Source: an uncultured Blastocatellia bacterium | GTDB taxonomy: Bacteria; Acidobacteriota; Blastocatellia; Pyrinomonadales; Pyrinomonadaceae | DNA length: 64,000 nucleotides | NCBI GenBank assembly: GCA_946480785.1 | Contig: CAMLLD010000016.1 | Span: 17,890 to 81,889, forward strand | Direction: 5' to 3' | Shown here: one piece after another, positions 42,769-53,024 of the stretch | How positions within the stretch are numbered: the stretch's first letter is position 1 | Layout: each line of letters begins with the position of its first letter | Notes under the pieces: generated by a model | What the model was told of the DNA's origin: nothing | The model's input: the letters and a program-made list of their open reading frames with translations, nothing else | Databases searched by the model: none | Translations under genes and position numbers: made by a program

Positions 42769-44383
42769 GTCTTAACAACTCCTCCTCGCCAATGTTGTGA
42801 GCTACCAGGAACAATTCCGGACTGGTAGTCAGTCCGGTCAGGGCGATTCTGATCACATTACTCACGTGCGCGATCGACCCCGCAAAACTTTCCGGAGCTT
42901 TCTTGAATTGTCCCGCAGTTGGTGCGAATCCGTGAGCGCCGGCCAAACTGCGGATCTGTTGGAACCAGGCATCTTTGTCGGTTATATGCTGATACGAGTC
43001 AGCGAAGTCTTGTAGCAACTTAACCACCATTTCCGGTTTCACTGGAGCAAAGCGCGCGTCCGCCGGATCAGTAACCAGCGCGAATAACTCTCGGAAGTAC
43101 AAACCGTACCGCGCACGAAATTCATCCCATCTCGCGAGGTCCTTTCGCTGCACACCGGGTTCGCGCTCAGCCGCAAAGATGCGCCGCACCAGCGCGGGAT
43201 TGTTGGCCAGGATTTCAGCTAACTCCGGATCATACTCATTGGCCCACTCCTGCAGACTCTGCACCGCATCATCGATCGACAGTTGCGCGATGAACTCGCG
43301 GCTAATCGATTCCAGTTTCACGAGATCGAAGATTGGACCAGCTACACCGCAATCACTAAGGCTGAGAGCGGCTGAAGCAGACTCCGCGAACGTCATCTCG
43401 GCAAACGTACTGTTGGCCAGTCCTCTTAAATAGTGCTGCACCGCGCCTGCGGGATAACCCGATCTGATATAGAAGTCTACGTCAGCCTCGTTATCTCGCT
43501 TGCTCAGCTTCCGCTTGCTCGAGCCGTCAATTTTCATCAGGGGAGCGATATGAGCATACGATATCGGTTTGAAACCGAGCGCGTTGAATAGTTGCAGATG
43601 CAACGGTACCGACGAAATCCACTCCTCGCCACGAAGCACCAGGTTAACTCTCATCAGATGATCGTCGACGGCATGCGCAAAGTGATACGTGGGCAGCCTC
43701 GGAGACTGGTCGCTGCTCTTCAAGAGCACGATGTCGTTTATGTTGTCCTGATGTTCGATTCGGCCGCGGATCAGGTCGACGAACTCAACGCGCCCCGCTG
43801 GACCATCCGGCGAACGAAAGCGGATCGTGTACGGCCGTCCAGCTTCGAGACGACTGATTACCTCAGCCTGCGAGAGGTTCCGGCAGCGCGCCCACGATCC
43901 GTAATAGCCGGTGTGGATCTTTGCCGCCTGCTGCTCTTCCGTCATCTGCGCCAACTCTTCACGCGTGCAAAAACAGGGGTACGCCTGACCGTGTCGCAGC
44001 AACTCTCGCGCAAACGAGTGATAGATCAACTCGCGCTTAGACTGTTCGTAAGGTCCCCACTTTGAATTTGAGTCGTTCTCGTCTGACTCGATGTCGAAAT
44101 ACTTGAACGCGCGCGCGAATTGCTCGCGCGAACCGGCGACCTCGCGCGTCTGGTCAGTGTCTTCGATTCTAACGAAGTACACGCCGCCGGAGTGATGAGC
44201 CAGATTTCTGCCCAGGGTAGCGATATAGACTCCGCCGGTATGCAAAAAACCTGTAGGACTGGGAGCAAAACGCGTCACGATCGCGCCCGCGGGAAGATCG
44301 CGCGGAGGATAGTGGGATTCCCAATGTGAGGATTCCGGCAGGGCGCTATCAAATAACGAATTGATCAACTCGGCAGTCAGCAT
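42746..44383 (-). CDS. gltX: Glutamyl-tRNA synthetase, divergent
   Basis: The protein has 545 residues. GluRS motifs are [20 protein letters not shown] (HTGG at 48-51 in place of HIGG), the CFC zinc-type cysteines ([11 protein letters not shown]), and KLSKRD. The C-terminal helical anticodon domain is present. About 35 residues precede the usual GluRS start ([18 protein letters not shown]), and the sequence is less typical than housekeeping GluRS, so a second, paralogous GluRS elsewhere is possible. It starts the operon gltX-glnS-asparaginase-Nramp. Confidence 0.93.
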   Translation of the reverse strand: MLTAELINSLFDSALPESSHWESHYPPRDLPAGAIVTRFAPSPTGFLHTGGVYIATLGRNLAHHSGGVYFVRIEDTDQTREVAGSREQFARAFKYFDIESDENDSNSKWGPYEQSKRELIYHSFARELLRHGQAYPCFCTREELAQMTEEQQAAKIHTGYYGSWARCRNLSQAEVISRLEAGRPYTIRFRSPDGPAGRVEFVDLIRGRIEHQDNINDIVLLKSSDQSPRLPTYHFAHAVDDHLMRVNLVLRGEEWISSVPLHLQLFNALGFKPISYAHIAPLMKIDGSSKRKLSKRDNEADVDFYIRSGYPAGAVQHYLRGLANSTFAEMTFAESASAALSLSDCGVAGPIFDLVKLESISREFIAQLSIDDAVQSLQEWANEYDPELAEILANNPALVRRIFAAEREPGVQRKDLARWDEFRARYGLYFRELFALVTDPADARFAPVKPEMVVKLLQDFADSYQHITDKDAWFQQIRSLAGAHGFAPTAGQFKKAPESFAGSIAHVSNVIRIALTGLTTSPELFLVAHNIGEEELLRRVRAVTL

Positions 44384-44944
44384 AAAAGCATTTTAGGCGG
44401 TTTGGCATGCTAACACTCCCGCTCAATTATTGTCGATCCGACCGTAGATCTGAATCAAAGCGCTGGGGCGCCGAGACTTATATCAGGTCGTAGCAGGATT
44501 TACAGGGTTTAGTAGCTGGAAATCAATTTGATAGACGGCGGGGGTCTTAAGAATTTAGGGAACCAACTGGCCAATTCGTGTCCCAAACAAGAGCACAGAA
44601 CGTATACGCGAGGGTAAAGAAATGGGAAGAGTGTAAAACCCTCGATTTTTGTGGCTGCCATTTTGAAAGGCAAGCAGTTAGTTTTCCAGGGCGTCTAATT
44701 CGCAACGCAGAGATCGTGTGTTCGTTGCCCGTCTGCTCCACCAAGCTCACTGCCAAGGAATTGACGACCTTCTGCCTAATTTAAGAGTTTGATGGCGAAT
44801 ATCGGAGAATTAGAGGTCGTGGGACTCGCCGCGACGAAACTGGGAAGCACCACGCATGAAATTAAGAATCACCCGGGCCCAATACAAGAGCTGTATGAGA
44901 TGAGGTGCTTCATGTTTTCATTCCAAGCACCTCCGAGGATTACT
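44384..44944. other. Non-coding stretch, one hairpin
   Basis: No gene is supported. Short frames on both strands lack protein character and ribosome binding sites. A hairpin stands at 44902-44933, close to the stop of the membrane protein gene at 44945. Confidence 0.55.
44902..44933 (-). terminator. Hairpin after the 44945 gene, possible terminator
   Basis: A 9-bp perfect stem, GAGGTGCTT (44902-44910) with AAGCACCTC (44925-44933), encloses a 14-base loop. It lies 12 bases after the stop of the minus-strand membrane gene. There is no U-tract, so termination is uncertain. Confidence 0.4.
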
Positions 44945-45514
44945 CTAATGATGACGATAGTACAAAACGAACAACCCGATAGTTGCAGACAAGGCGATGA
45001 AATTGAGCAACCAGAGGGTCAACAGCGCCAGCCTTGCGGCCGTAATCGACGATTCCGTCCAAACTCTGTTCGCCTGATATTCGTTACCACGGAGCGCATC
45101 ATCGGTCGTGTAATCAGCAGTAATCACTGGCGCTACATCCGCCCTGACAGTGAAACCCTTTACATGCTTCTCGTCATCAACCGGTGACGAGTATGTCTTC
45201 GCGCTGTTGAGATATAGATAGGCGCCAAAAAAGATCGTCAACGCAATGATCAGAAACGCGAGTCTTCGGCCCACCGTTTTGCGCGTCGAGCGCGTCCACA
45301 AATGAAAAACAACCATCAAAGTCAGCAACTCGGCGATGGAAGTAATAATCGGGACTCCACCCGCGAGCGGCCAAGGCGGACCGAGTTGAATCAAATAATC
45401 AACCAGCGGAACCGCGACACCTCCACCCATGGCCCAGGAGGACAGACTCTTGTAGTCGAGCAGTGCCTCCCGAAATTCCTGAAGACCGGTCGGGTTACTT
45501 GCTGAATTTGTCAA
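44945..45514 (-). CDS. Hypothetical polytopic membrane protein
   Basis: This 189-residue protein has about four hydrophobic segments: two near residues 33-73, one at 84-104 (LAFLIIALTIFFGAYLYL) and one at 162-186 (LALLTLWLLNFIALSATIGLF). A soluble loop lies between the last two. The start is a TTG at 45514, 13 bases after the upstream stop, without a clear ribosome binding site. No family is recognised. It forms a pair with the exported protein upstream, and both are divergent from the WD40-caspase gene. Confidence 0.65.
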   Translation of the reverse strand: MTNSASNPTGLQEFREALLDYKSLSSWAMGGGVAVPLVDYLIQLGPPWPLAGGVPIITSIAELLTLMVVFHLWTRSTRKTVGRRLAFLIIALTIFFGAYLYLNSAKTYSSPVDDEKHVKGFTVRADVAPVITADYTTDDALRGNEYQANRVWTESSITAARLALLTLWLLNFIALSATIGLFVLYYRHH

Positions 45515-45526
45515 TTTATAAGGTTT

Positions 45527-46393
45527 TTAATCCTGCTGAAACTTAATGGGACTACCGTTCGCAACATCGATGTTACCTTCCACTCTTTTTCCACCGGGCC
45601 AGACGGTGAGATAATGGTACCGGCCGAGTAGTTCGTAAGGGTTTTGCACGATCTCTATCCAAGGCCACTGAGACGGATCAGCCCTGACGAGTAATTGCTT
45701 GCGATAAACCAGCTCGGGCATTATAAAAATCCTCGCTCTGTCCGGAACCGTAGTAATGCTGACTGAAAATTTCTTTACGTCATCACCGCCCCTGCCGTTT
45801 ATAAGGTTGTATTTTCTGCTTTCCGCAAACTGATCAATAAGGCTATAGATCTTTGTATAAAGTATTTCATCCACGCCATCCCCGAGGTCGCGCAGCTTTG
45901 CATCCAATTTGTCTCTGTTTTGTTCAGATTCAATTTGGACCACCATCTGTTTGACCAGATTTTCCGCTTGGGCAAGATGTTGTTGCCAACTCTGGTCAAA
46001 GTTGTAGTCAACTGCATTAACCACCTGTCCAGATTTTTTGCTGTGGCTGAGCTCGGCGTCGGTCAAAGCTCGGCGCAACGATTCGATCAAAATTTGTCCT
46101 TTAAACGGAAGCTCGTATGGATCATTTCCAAACTGAAGATTGTTAATACCACCCTTTACGACGGTGAGTTGCATTGAGGAACCGACCTGTTTGAGATCGA
46201 ATTCAGGAAACTTGATTAAGGGCGACTTACGGCTAACCTCGTCCTGCGCGATCAACTTTATGCCTTTCCATATTGCTTCCGTTGTAGGGTGATTACTATG
46301 CGAGCCAGCTTGATCTATGATTTTCACTGATGCGTTAAACAACAGCGCAAACGGTACTGCAGAGACGAGAACGGAACGTAGGCACTTCCACAA
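45527..46393 (-). CDS. Hypothetical exported protein with PEGA-like C-terminus
   Basis: The start is TTG 46393, supported by a perfect AAGGAGG eight bases upstream. An N-terminal export segment (SVLVSAVPFALLFNAS) leads a 288-residue protein. A helical middle (about 110-190; QHLAQAENLVKQMVVQIESE) is followed by a beta-rich end. There SVSITTVPDRARIFIMPELV and LTVWPGGKRVEGNIDV resemble PEGA-type surface modules. No enzymatic motif is seen. It is coupled to the membrane protein downstream. Context suggests a two-protein envelope unit next to the exported caspase, but a shared function is only inferred. Confidence 0.68.
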   Translation of the reverse strand: MWKCLRSVLVSAVPFALLFNASVKIIDQAGSHSNHPTTEAIWKGIKLIAQDEVSRKSPLIKFPEFDLKQVGSSMQLTVVKGGINNLQFGNDPYELPFKGQILIESLRRALTDAELSHSKKSGQVVNAVDYNFDQSWQQHLAQAENLVKQMVVQIESEQNRDKLDAKLRDLGDGVDEILYTKIYSLIDQFAESRKYNLINGRGGDDVKKFSVSITTVPDRARIFIMPELVYRKQLLVRADPSQWPWIEIVQNPYELLGRYHYLTVWPGGKRVEGNIDVANGSPIKFQQD

Positions 46394-47250
46394 AGTGTTT
46401 ACCTCCTTGAACGGCGGCTAGAGATTTCGGTCGTTGGTAGATGGTTACACCGATCCCTCGCGGCTGCCTTGTGAAGTCTAAGAATGAAGGGCACAACCTT
46501 CGGAGCGTTATCAATGACGCCGGATCATACACAACATCAACGGGCTTTGCACGAATAATGGCGTTTGCGTGAAATGTTAAACTCGACCCAGATGCTAATT
46601 TAGTCGTTTGCACGAAACGTGTGGGAAGAGAACGAAATGCCCTCCAATCTCAGCTAAAGCTGCGTTGTTGTTCGAAGACTTGGGAACACTCATCGTGTTC
46701 GCGATAGGTGGATGCACATTGGCTAGTTTGAATCGTTCAACGTCGCCGGACTTCTCCAATTTCATCGGCTGTAGCTCAAAACCTAAGCCGCCTAGCCATG
46801 TGCATGGATGCGCAACTAAACCTCAAGGTTTGGAGCACATGAGGATTAGATAGCACTTGTCGTCATCTGCTGTGGCTAATCCAGAGAAACGATTATCACC
46901 GCATTCTTGGATCCATTGACAGCCGTTTGCGGCCAATGCTAATAGAAATGTAGAGTTTGAGTCTGGGTCTACTGCTCATGTTCCTCGTACTCAATAAACT
47001 GAAGCTCCTCTCGGCCGCTTCAACCATCCAATGTGTTGACTTGACGAGACGCGTTGGAATGTTAACTCGTTGGACGTGGCGTAGTAGCTCTATAGCTGTT
47101 AGCGCATAAACCACCGCAGCTGTCACCAAAAGCCCGTTTGGTCAACCGATGAGTCTCCACACGTCACAGTCGTGACCTAATGATCATAATGGCCTACACA
47201 TCAGAACACGAAATAGGTTAGGGTCTAGACGCTTAGGGGATCGGCAACAC
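46394..47250. other. Long non-coding divergent region
   Basis: There are about 850 bases without a credible gene between the divergent exported-protein gene and the WD40-caspase gene. Short frames are scattered on both strands without ribosome binding sites. I see no repeat family member, RNA gene or clear promoter. It may hold remnants of lost genes. Confidence 0.5.
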
Positions 47251-50200
47251 ATGAAAGGAATGTTAAGAACTTGCTCCTTTTTTTGCATGGTTATCATGAT
47301 GTCAACGCTGTGCTTAGGGCAAGCACCGGAACTGGTCGTGCAGGCCGGACATTCTCAGTTGCTTTCATCCGTAGCATTCAGTCCCGATGGAAAGCTGCTA
47401 GCCAGTGGCAGTTGGGATAACACCATCAAGTTATGGGACGTATTCAGCGGCACCGAATTACGCACACTTAAGGGTCACACCTACTGGGTCATGTCAGTGG
47501 CATTCAGTCCCGATGGAAAGCTGCTGGCCAGCGGCAGTGCGGATGGGACTGTCAAGCTGTGGGAAGTGGCAGAGGGGAACGAACTCCGCACGCTCAAAGG
47601 ACACTCTGATGCAGTGTACTCGGTGGCATTCAGTGGCGACGGACGAGTGGTGGCTACGGGCAGTAGGGATAACAACATCAAGCTGTGGGACGTGGCTAGC
47701 GGAAATGAACTGCGCACACTCACGGGGCATTCCGACTTCGTCTATTCCGTGACGTTCAGTCCTGATGGAAAGCTGCTAGCCAGCGGCAGTAAGGATGCCA
47801 CCATTAAACTGTGGGACGTGGCTAACGGCAGCGAATTGCGTACGCTGAACGGCCACTATTATGGGGTCCATTCAGTGGCATTCAGCCCTGACGGTAAGCT
47901 GATAGCCAGTGGCAGTATCGACAAGTCTATAAAGGTGTGGGATGTGGCAAGTGGGAGCGAATTGCGTACGCTGAAAGGACATGCGCGCATTGCTTCGGTG
48001 GTGTTCAGCCCTGATGGGAAGCTGCTAGCTAGTAGTAGTGGTGACGAGAACGTTAAGCTGTGGGAAGTAACCAGCGGGACTGAATTACCCACGCTCATGG
48101 ACCACTCATCTGGCTTGTCAGTGGCATTCAGTCCAAATGGAAACCTGATCGCGAGCGGCAATCTCGACAGAACCATCAAGCTGTGGGAGGTCAGCAGCGG
48201 GAACGAATTGCGCACACTCATGGGCCACTCGCGTCCCGTAACCTCTGTGTCGTTCAGTCCCGATGGAAAGCTGTTGGCCAGTGCCAATCTCGATAACAAT
48301 ATCAAGCTATGGGATATTGGCGGCAGGAGAGAATTGCGCAACCTTATAGGCCATTCTCGTTTCGTCACCTCCGTGGCATTCAGTCCTGATGGAAAGTTGC
48401 TGGCAAGCGGCAGTCTAGACAATACGATCAAGCTGTGGGAGGTGGTCAGCGGGAACGAATTGCGCACACTAATTGGCCACTCAGAAGCACCAGTGTTGCT
48501 CCTGGCTGGAGTGACGTCCGTGGCTTTCAGCCCTGACGGACGGCTACTAGCCAGTGGTAGCGCAGACAAGTCGGTTAAGCTGTGGGACGTGAAGAGCGGG
48601 AGAGAGTTGTTCACGCTCAAAGGACACTCTGATGCGGTCGGCTGCGTGACCTTCAGTCCAAATGGAAAACTACTAATAAGCAGCAGTAGGGATAATACAA
48701 TCAAGCTGTGGGACGTACAGACTGGAAGCGAGTTACGCACGCTTAAGGGACACTCTGCTGGCGTCTTGAAAGTAGCTTTTAGCCCTAATGGCCGACTGCT
48801 CGCAAGCGGTAGTGAGGACAACACAATCAAGCTATGGGATGTAGACAGTGGGAGTGAATTGCGTACCTTGAGAGGACACTCAGAACGCGTCTCTTCAATA
48901 GCATTTAGCGCCGATGGTCTACTGCTGGCGAGCAGCAGTCAGGACAACACAGTGAAGCTGTGGGAAGTAGATAGCGGCCGTGACCTGCACACTCTCAAGG
49001 GACACTCTCACAGCGTCCAAGCTGTGGCGTTCAGCATCAGTGGAAAATATTTGGTTAGCGGAAGTGGGGATACCACGATTAGAGTATGGGAAATCAGTTC
49101 CGGGAACGAGATAGCCCGCTTGATCGCCTTTGATGAAAAGGACTGGCTAGTAACAGATTCCGCCGGCCGCTTCGACGCCTCGCAGGGCGTCCAGAAGCTG
49201 ATGTCTTGGCGAGTCGGCTCCGGGCTCTATGATCTTGTTGCACTCGACCAATTGAAAGAGCGCTACTACGAACCGGGATTGCTGGCAAAGATCTTTAAAT
49301 TCAATAAAGAACCTCTTCGCAGCGTAAGCAAGTTTGAAAATCCGAAACTGAATCCCGAAATCAGCTTAACGCCAATGGGCAAAGGCAATAGTACTCTTCA
49401 AGTGATGCTCACCAACCGCGGGGGTGGCATAGGGCGCGTGCAAGTGTTTGTTAATGATAAGGAGTATCTTGCTGATGCGCGCGATGAAAAGCTAAAAAAG
49501 AACCCCAACCTCCCACGGGCGACACTGAATATTGATCTTTCGAAAGCCACAAGCGCAAGCGCCGGAAGAGACAACCGCGTTCGCGTCGTAGCCTGGAACG
49601 TTGAGAACTACATTGCCAGTCACGGTGCCGAGGTTGTGTGGACAGCTGGTGGGGCAACAGACCGCGCGCCACCCGAGGTTTATGCCATTATTGGCGGCAT
49701 CTCAAATTACGACGGGCCACAACTCAATTTGAACTTCGCGGCTAAGGACGCCGTGGACATGGCCAACGCGATAGAATTGGGTGCCAAGCGGCTATTCGGT
49801 GCCGACAAAGTTCATCTCACGCTGCTCAGCACTGCACGAGACAGACGTGCGCTGCCTCCCACGAAAGAGAATTTCACCAAAGCGTTTACTGATGCCCGCA
49901 AAATGAAACCAATCGACATTTTGATTGTGTATCTGGCCGGACATGGGATTGCGTTGCAGACCGGCAACAGCACTTACTGCTATCTAACCAGGGAAGCACG
50001 AACGAGTGACAGTGCGGTGCTGTCGGATCCGGATGTTCGGCGACAAACAACGATTACGAGTGAAGAGTTGACGGAATGGATAAAGCAAATTCCGGCGTTA
50101 AAGCAAGTCGTAATGCTTGATACGTGCGCAGCGGGTGCAGTACAGGCACAATTTAGGCTAGTAGATAAAAGGGATTTGTCGGGTGATGCGATTCGCGCAC

Positions 50201-50856
50201 TGGATCGGACGATGACCCGCACTGGTTCATACATTTTGATGGGGAGTGCGGCAGACGCTCCTTCTTATGAAGCAAGCCAGTACGGACAAGGTCTTCTTAC
50301 TTATGCACTATTGAAAGGGATGAACGGGCCGGCTCTGAAAGATGACGAATTTGTCGATGTGAGCAAACTCTTCCAATACGCACGAGATGAAGTGGAGCAA
50401 CTCGCAAAGAACATCGGCGGAATTCAGAAGCCGGTGCCATTCTCCCCCAAGGATGACAGCTTTGAAGTGGGACAATTGACAAAGGAAGACCGGCAGAAGA
50501 TTGCGGTAGCTAGGCCAAAGCCGATGATACTGCGACCACTATTCATTGACGAAGCAACCGGAGAAGACACACTCGATCTAATGAAAGCGTTGCGCTCACA
50601 GCTGCGCGATGAAAGTTTTGGTGCCGGAGACAGCCAGACGGTTCTTGTATTTGTTGATGATGACGATTTCCCCGGCGGCATCCGTCTCGGGGGAACATAC
50701 ACGACCAAGGGCGAGAAAGTAATAATCAACGTTCATCTCCGCCGCGAGGGAACAACCATTGAGAAATTTCAGATTTCAGGTGCAAAGGAAAACTTAGTCG
50801 GTTTAGCTGCTCATATTATGGACAGATTGAAGGACGCGTTAAAATCTCTGAGGTGA
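47251..50856 (+). CDS. Exported WD40-propeller caspase-like (peptidase C14) protein
   Basis: The protein has 1201 residues with a signal peptide (CSFFCMVIMMSTLCLGQ). I count fourteen WD40 repeats at about 40-625 (FSPDGKLLASGS, IKLWDV), which would make two seven-bladed propellers; repeat 9 has a short insert (EAPVLLLAGV). A link of about 180 residues with a beta-rich part (VQVFVNDKEYL) leads to a caspase domain at about 808-1080. It has EVYAIIGGISNYDG, catalytic His898 in YLAGHGIAL and Cys959 in LDTCAAGA. A C-terminal tail with an acidic stretch (VFVDDDDFPGG) follows. WD40-caspases are known from bacterial signalling, but the export signal is notable. Likely substrates are proteins cleaved after basic residues, as in metacaspases; unproven here. 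Confidence 0.92.
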   Translation: MKGMLRTCSFFCMVIMMSTLCLGQAPELVVQAGHSQLLSSVAFSPDGKLLASGSWDNTIKLWDVFSGTELRTLKGHTYWVMSVAFSPDGKLLASGSADGTVKLWEVAEGNELRTLKGHSDAVYSVAFSGDGRVVATGSRDNNIKLWDVASGNELRTLTGHSDFVYSVTFSPDGKLLASGSKDATIKLWDVANGSELRTLNGHYYGVHSVAFSPDGKLIASGSIDKSIKVWDVASGSELRTLKGHARIASVVFSPDGKLLASSSGDENVKLWEVTSGTELPTLMDHSSGLSVAFSPNGNLIASGNLDRTIKLWEVSSGNELRTLMGHSRPVTSVSFSPDGKLLASANLDNNIKLWDIGGRRELRNLIGHSRFVTSVAFSPDGKLLASGSLDNTIKLWEVVSGNELRTLIGHSEAPVLLLAGVTSVAFSPDGRLLASGSADKSVKLWDVKSGRELFTLKGHSDAVGCVTFSPNGKLLISSSRDNTIKLWDVQTGSELRTLKGHSAGVLKVAFSPNGRLLASGSEDNTIKLWDVDSGSELRTLRGHSERVSSIAFSADGLLLASSSQDNTVKLWEVDSGRDLHTLKGHSHSVQAVAFSISGKYLVSGSGDTTIRVWEISSGNEIARLIAFDEKDWLVTDSAGRFDASQGVQKLMSWRVGSGLYDLVALDQLKERYYEPGLLAKIFKFNKEPLRSVSKFENPKLNPEISLTPMGKGNSTLQVMLTNRGGGIGRVQVFVNDKEYLADARDEKLKKNPNLPRATLNIDLSKATSASAGRDNRVRVVAWNVENYIASHGAEVVWTAGGATDRAPPEVYAIIGGISNYDGPQLNLNFAAKDAVDMANAIELGAKRLFGADKVHLTLLSTARDRRALPPTKENFTKAFTDARKMKPIDILIVYLAGHGIALQTGNSTYCYLTREARTSDSAVLSDPDVRRQTTITSEELTEWIKQIPALKQVVMLDTCAAGAVQAQFRLVDKRDLSGDAIRALDRTMTRTGSYILMGSAADAPSYEASQYGQGLLTYALLKGMNGPALKDDEFVDVSKLFQYARDEVEQLAKNIGGIQKPVPFSPKDDSFEVGQLTKEDRQKIAVARPKPMILRPLFIDEATGEDTLDLMKALRSQLRDESFGAGDSQTVLVFVDDDDFPGGIRLGGTYTTKGEKVIINVHLRREGTTIEKFQISGAKENLVGLAAHIMDRLKDALKSLR

Positions 50857-51264
50857 TAAGGTCGAGCGACGACTAAGGAGTGGTCTGTAAGCCTCCCCCG
50901 ATTACACCCACCGAGTTACTAGGGATTTCCGGTTTTTGACCAATTTAGCTCCCGTTCGCAACGCGGAGATCACCACTAAAACTGACACATCTCTGCGGCT
51001 CGTGGAGTCCCACAGGTATTCCCTCGCCCCAGAGATAAGTGAAGAGATGAGGGAGTACGGTGTGATGCCAAGTAAGACGTGAGCTTCCTTTGACGGCTGA
51101 ACGTCGATAAATACTCGCTAATATCATCTAGCAGCAGGTAGTGAAATGTCGGCTAGAATCCGTGATCCGAAAGGACGTGTGGGTTCGCCCATCGGTACCA
51201 TCGCCAGCGATACTCACAGCGACAACTCTGAATGGTAGTTAGAGTGATATCGAAGGCCGTGTTA
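50857..51264. other. Intergenic region with tRNA-like repeat copy C
   Basis: No gene is seen between the caspase gene and the ggt remnant. The main content is the tRNA-Leu-like repeat at 51094-51200. Confidence 0.6.
51094..51200 (+). repeat. tRNA-Leu-derived repeat, copy C (degenerate)
   Basis: The leader GGCTGAACGTCGATAAATACT and ATATCAT matches copy B (3563) closely. It is followed by a degraded tRNA-Leu 3' half: GGCTAGAATCCG with TAG in the loop, variable arm ATCCGAAAGGA, and a T-arm with a deletion (GTGGGTTCGCCC). The end is ATCGGTACCA with CCA. It lies 240 bases after the WD40-caspase gene. Confidence 0.7.
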
Positions 51265-52977
51265 TCAATAACCGATAGTGAGTCCATCTTTCCGTGGACC
51301 CGAGGCGCCCATCAGGGTTCCGTTCAGCGGGTCGATCATGATTGCCTGACCTCCGCCCATGGACGATCTCAGTACGCCGGGAGGCGAGGCTCGCACGTGC
51401 CCAAGAGCGATTAGCTGATTGATCACTGAGGCGGAAATCTCATCTTCGAGCAAGACGTCGCGCCCGCTCATGTAACGAAAGCGCGGCGCTTCAATCGCCT
51501 GCTGAAGTCCCATGCCGAGATCGATGAGGTTGACCAGTACCTGAACGTGTCCCTGAGGCTGAATGCCGCCGCCCATAACACCGAACGACATGAACAGCTT
51601 GCCGTCTTTGAAGACCATCGCCGGAATGATCGTGTGAAAAGGGCGCTTGCCCGGCTCGAGATGGTTCGGGTGAGATCGATCGAGTGAAAACGAGCTGCCG
51701 CGATTCTGCAGTACGATCCCCGTATCGCCGGCGACAATCACCGATCCAAAAGCGTCGAAAAGACTGTTGATGAACGACACGGCATTGCCGTCCTTGTCGA
51801 CGACCGTGAAGTAGGTAGTGTCGCTACCCGCGTTGATCGCGCCGGGTGGTGGCGCATCAAGTGCTTTGTGCGGATTGATTAGGGCGCGTCGTTTGGCCGC
51901 GTACTCTTTCGACAGCAACTCCGCTACAGGAACTTTAGCGAAAGCCGGATCGGCGATGTAGCGATTGCGATCGGCGAAGGCGATTTTGGTTGCTTCGATC
52001 AAGGTGTGATAGTAGCGAACAGGTTGTTTGCTCAACGCTGCCAGGTCGAAACCCTCGAGAATGTTTAGCGTGAGTAAGGCAGTCAAGCCCTGACCGTTCG
52101 GTGGAATTTCATAGACCGTGTAACCGCGATAATTGGTCGAGATCGGTTCTACCCACTCCGACTTCTGCGCGGCGAGGTCTGCGAGTCAAATGAACCCGCC
52201 GTTCTTCTCGCAGTAGTCAGCGATGGCCTTGGCGATTTCACCTTTGTAGAAAGCGTCGCGACCGCCGTGCGCGAGTGTGCGCAGGGTGCGCGCGAGGTTA
52301 GGCTGCCGGAAAATCTCACCGGGCCGCGGCGCTCTTCCATCAATGAGGTAGTTAGCGGCAGCGGCGGGAGTGTTCTGCAACTTCGCCACTTCGGCGTTCC
52401 AGTCTTCAGCAGTTTTCTCCATGACTGGAAACCCGTTCTCCGCGGTCTCAATAGCCGGGCTTAGCAGATCCGCAAGCTGCATCGTCCCGTACCTTTCCAA
52501 TAACGTTACCCAGCCATCGAAGGCGCCTGGAACAGTAATACTTTCCATGCCGAACTGCGGCATCTGCGTAATCTTTCGCTTCGCAAAGTAATCAAGACTT
52601 AACGCGCGCGGTGCTCGCCCGCTGGCGTTGAGACCTTTCAGCTCTTTTGTTTTGGCCCAGTAAACGAGCATGAAAGCGTCGCCGCCGATTCCGGTCATCA
52701 TCGGTTCCGTGACGTTGAGCATCGCCGCCATTGCGATCGACGCATCGACTGCATTGCCACCACGCTTGAGAACGTCGAGACCTACTTGCGAAGCGAGCGG
52801 TTGGCTGCTCGCCACCATTGCGTGTTGGCTGCGCACAATCGATCGACCGGGCTTGACGGGAATGGTTCGGCTTTTGTTTTGGGCCAGGGGATAGATAATT
52901 GTCATTAACATCAGCGCGATCAGCGCAGCTGCAATGTAGATGCGAGCGAGTGCTCGTGGCAATGGAATGATTGTCAT
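51265..52977 (-). pseudogene. ggt: Gamma-glutamyltranspeptidase interrupted by one in-frame UGA
   Basis: The frame from ATG 52977 (MTIIPLPRALARIYIAAALI) to the stop at 51265 encodes a complete, export-signal-bearing gamma-glutamyltranspeptidase. One TGA at codon 264 (52186-52188) interrupts it. Both sides are in the same frame: KNGGFI, stop, LADLAAQKSEWVEPIS, then IPPNGQGLTALLTLNILEG. A normal enzyme has Thr or Ser at this place, so one substitution (e.g. TCA to TGA) explains it. The autoprocessing nucleophile Thr (about codon 387, SDTTYFTVVD) is intact in the second part. There is no ATG or good ribosome binding site after the stop. The gene would cleave gamma-glutamyl bonds of glutathione-type compounds in the periplasm. 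Read error, decay and UGA readthrough are the options. Confidence 0.9.
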
Positions 52978-53024
52978 TCTACGTGGTGGGCCACAACCAG
53001 AACTTTCAGCGTGACGGCTGTGCA

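Noticed and set aside
44789..45187. A 132-codon plus-strand gene
   Set aside because: It is mostly antisense to a membrane protein with typical helices and has no ribosome binding site.
46394..47250. Small genes in the divergent region before the caspase gene
   Set aside because: Several short frames exist on both strands, but none has a ribosome binding site, a recognisable motif or protein-like composition.
47371..49125. Tandem DNA repeats or CRISPR-like array
   Set aside because: The about 126-base periodicity is that of the WD40 codons in an open reading frame.
3682..51093. One 47-kb genomic island between tRNA-like copies B and C
   Set aside because: The span holds glnS, gltX and ordinary genes with uniform character, and no integrase or mobility gene.
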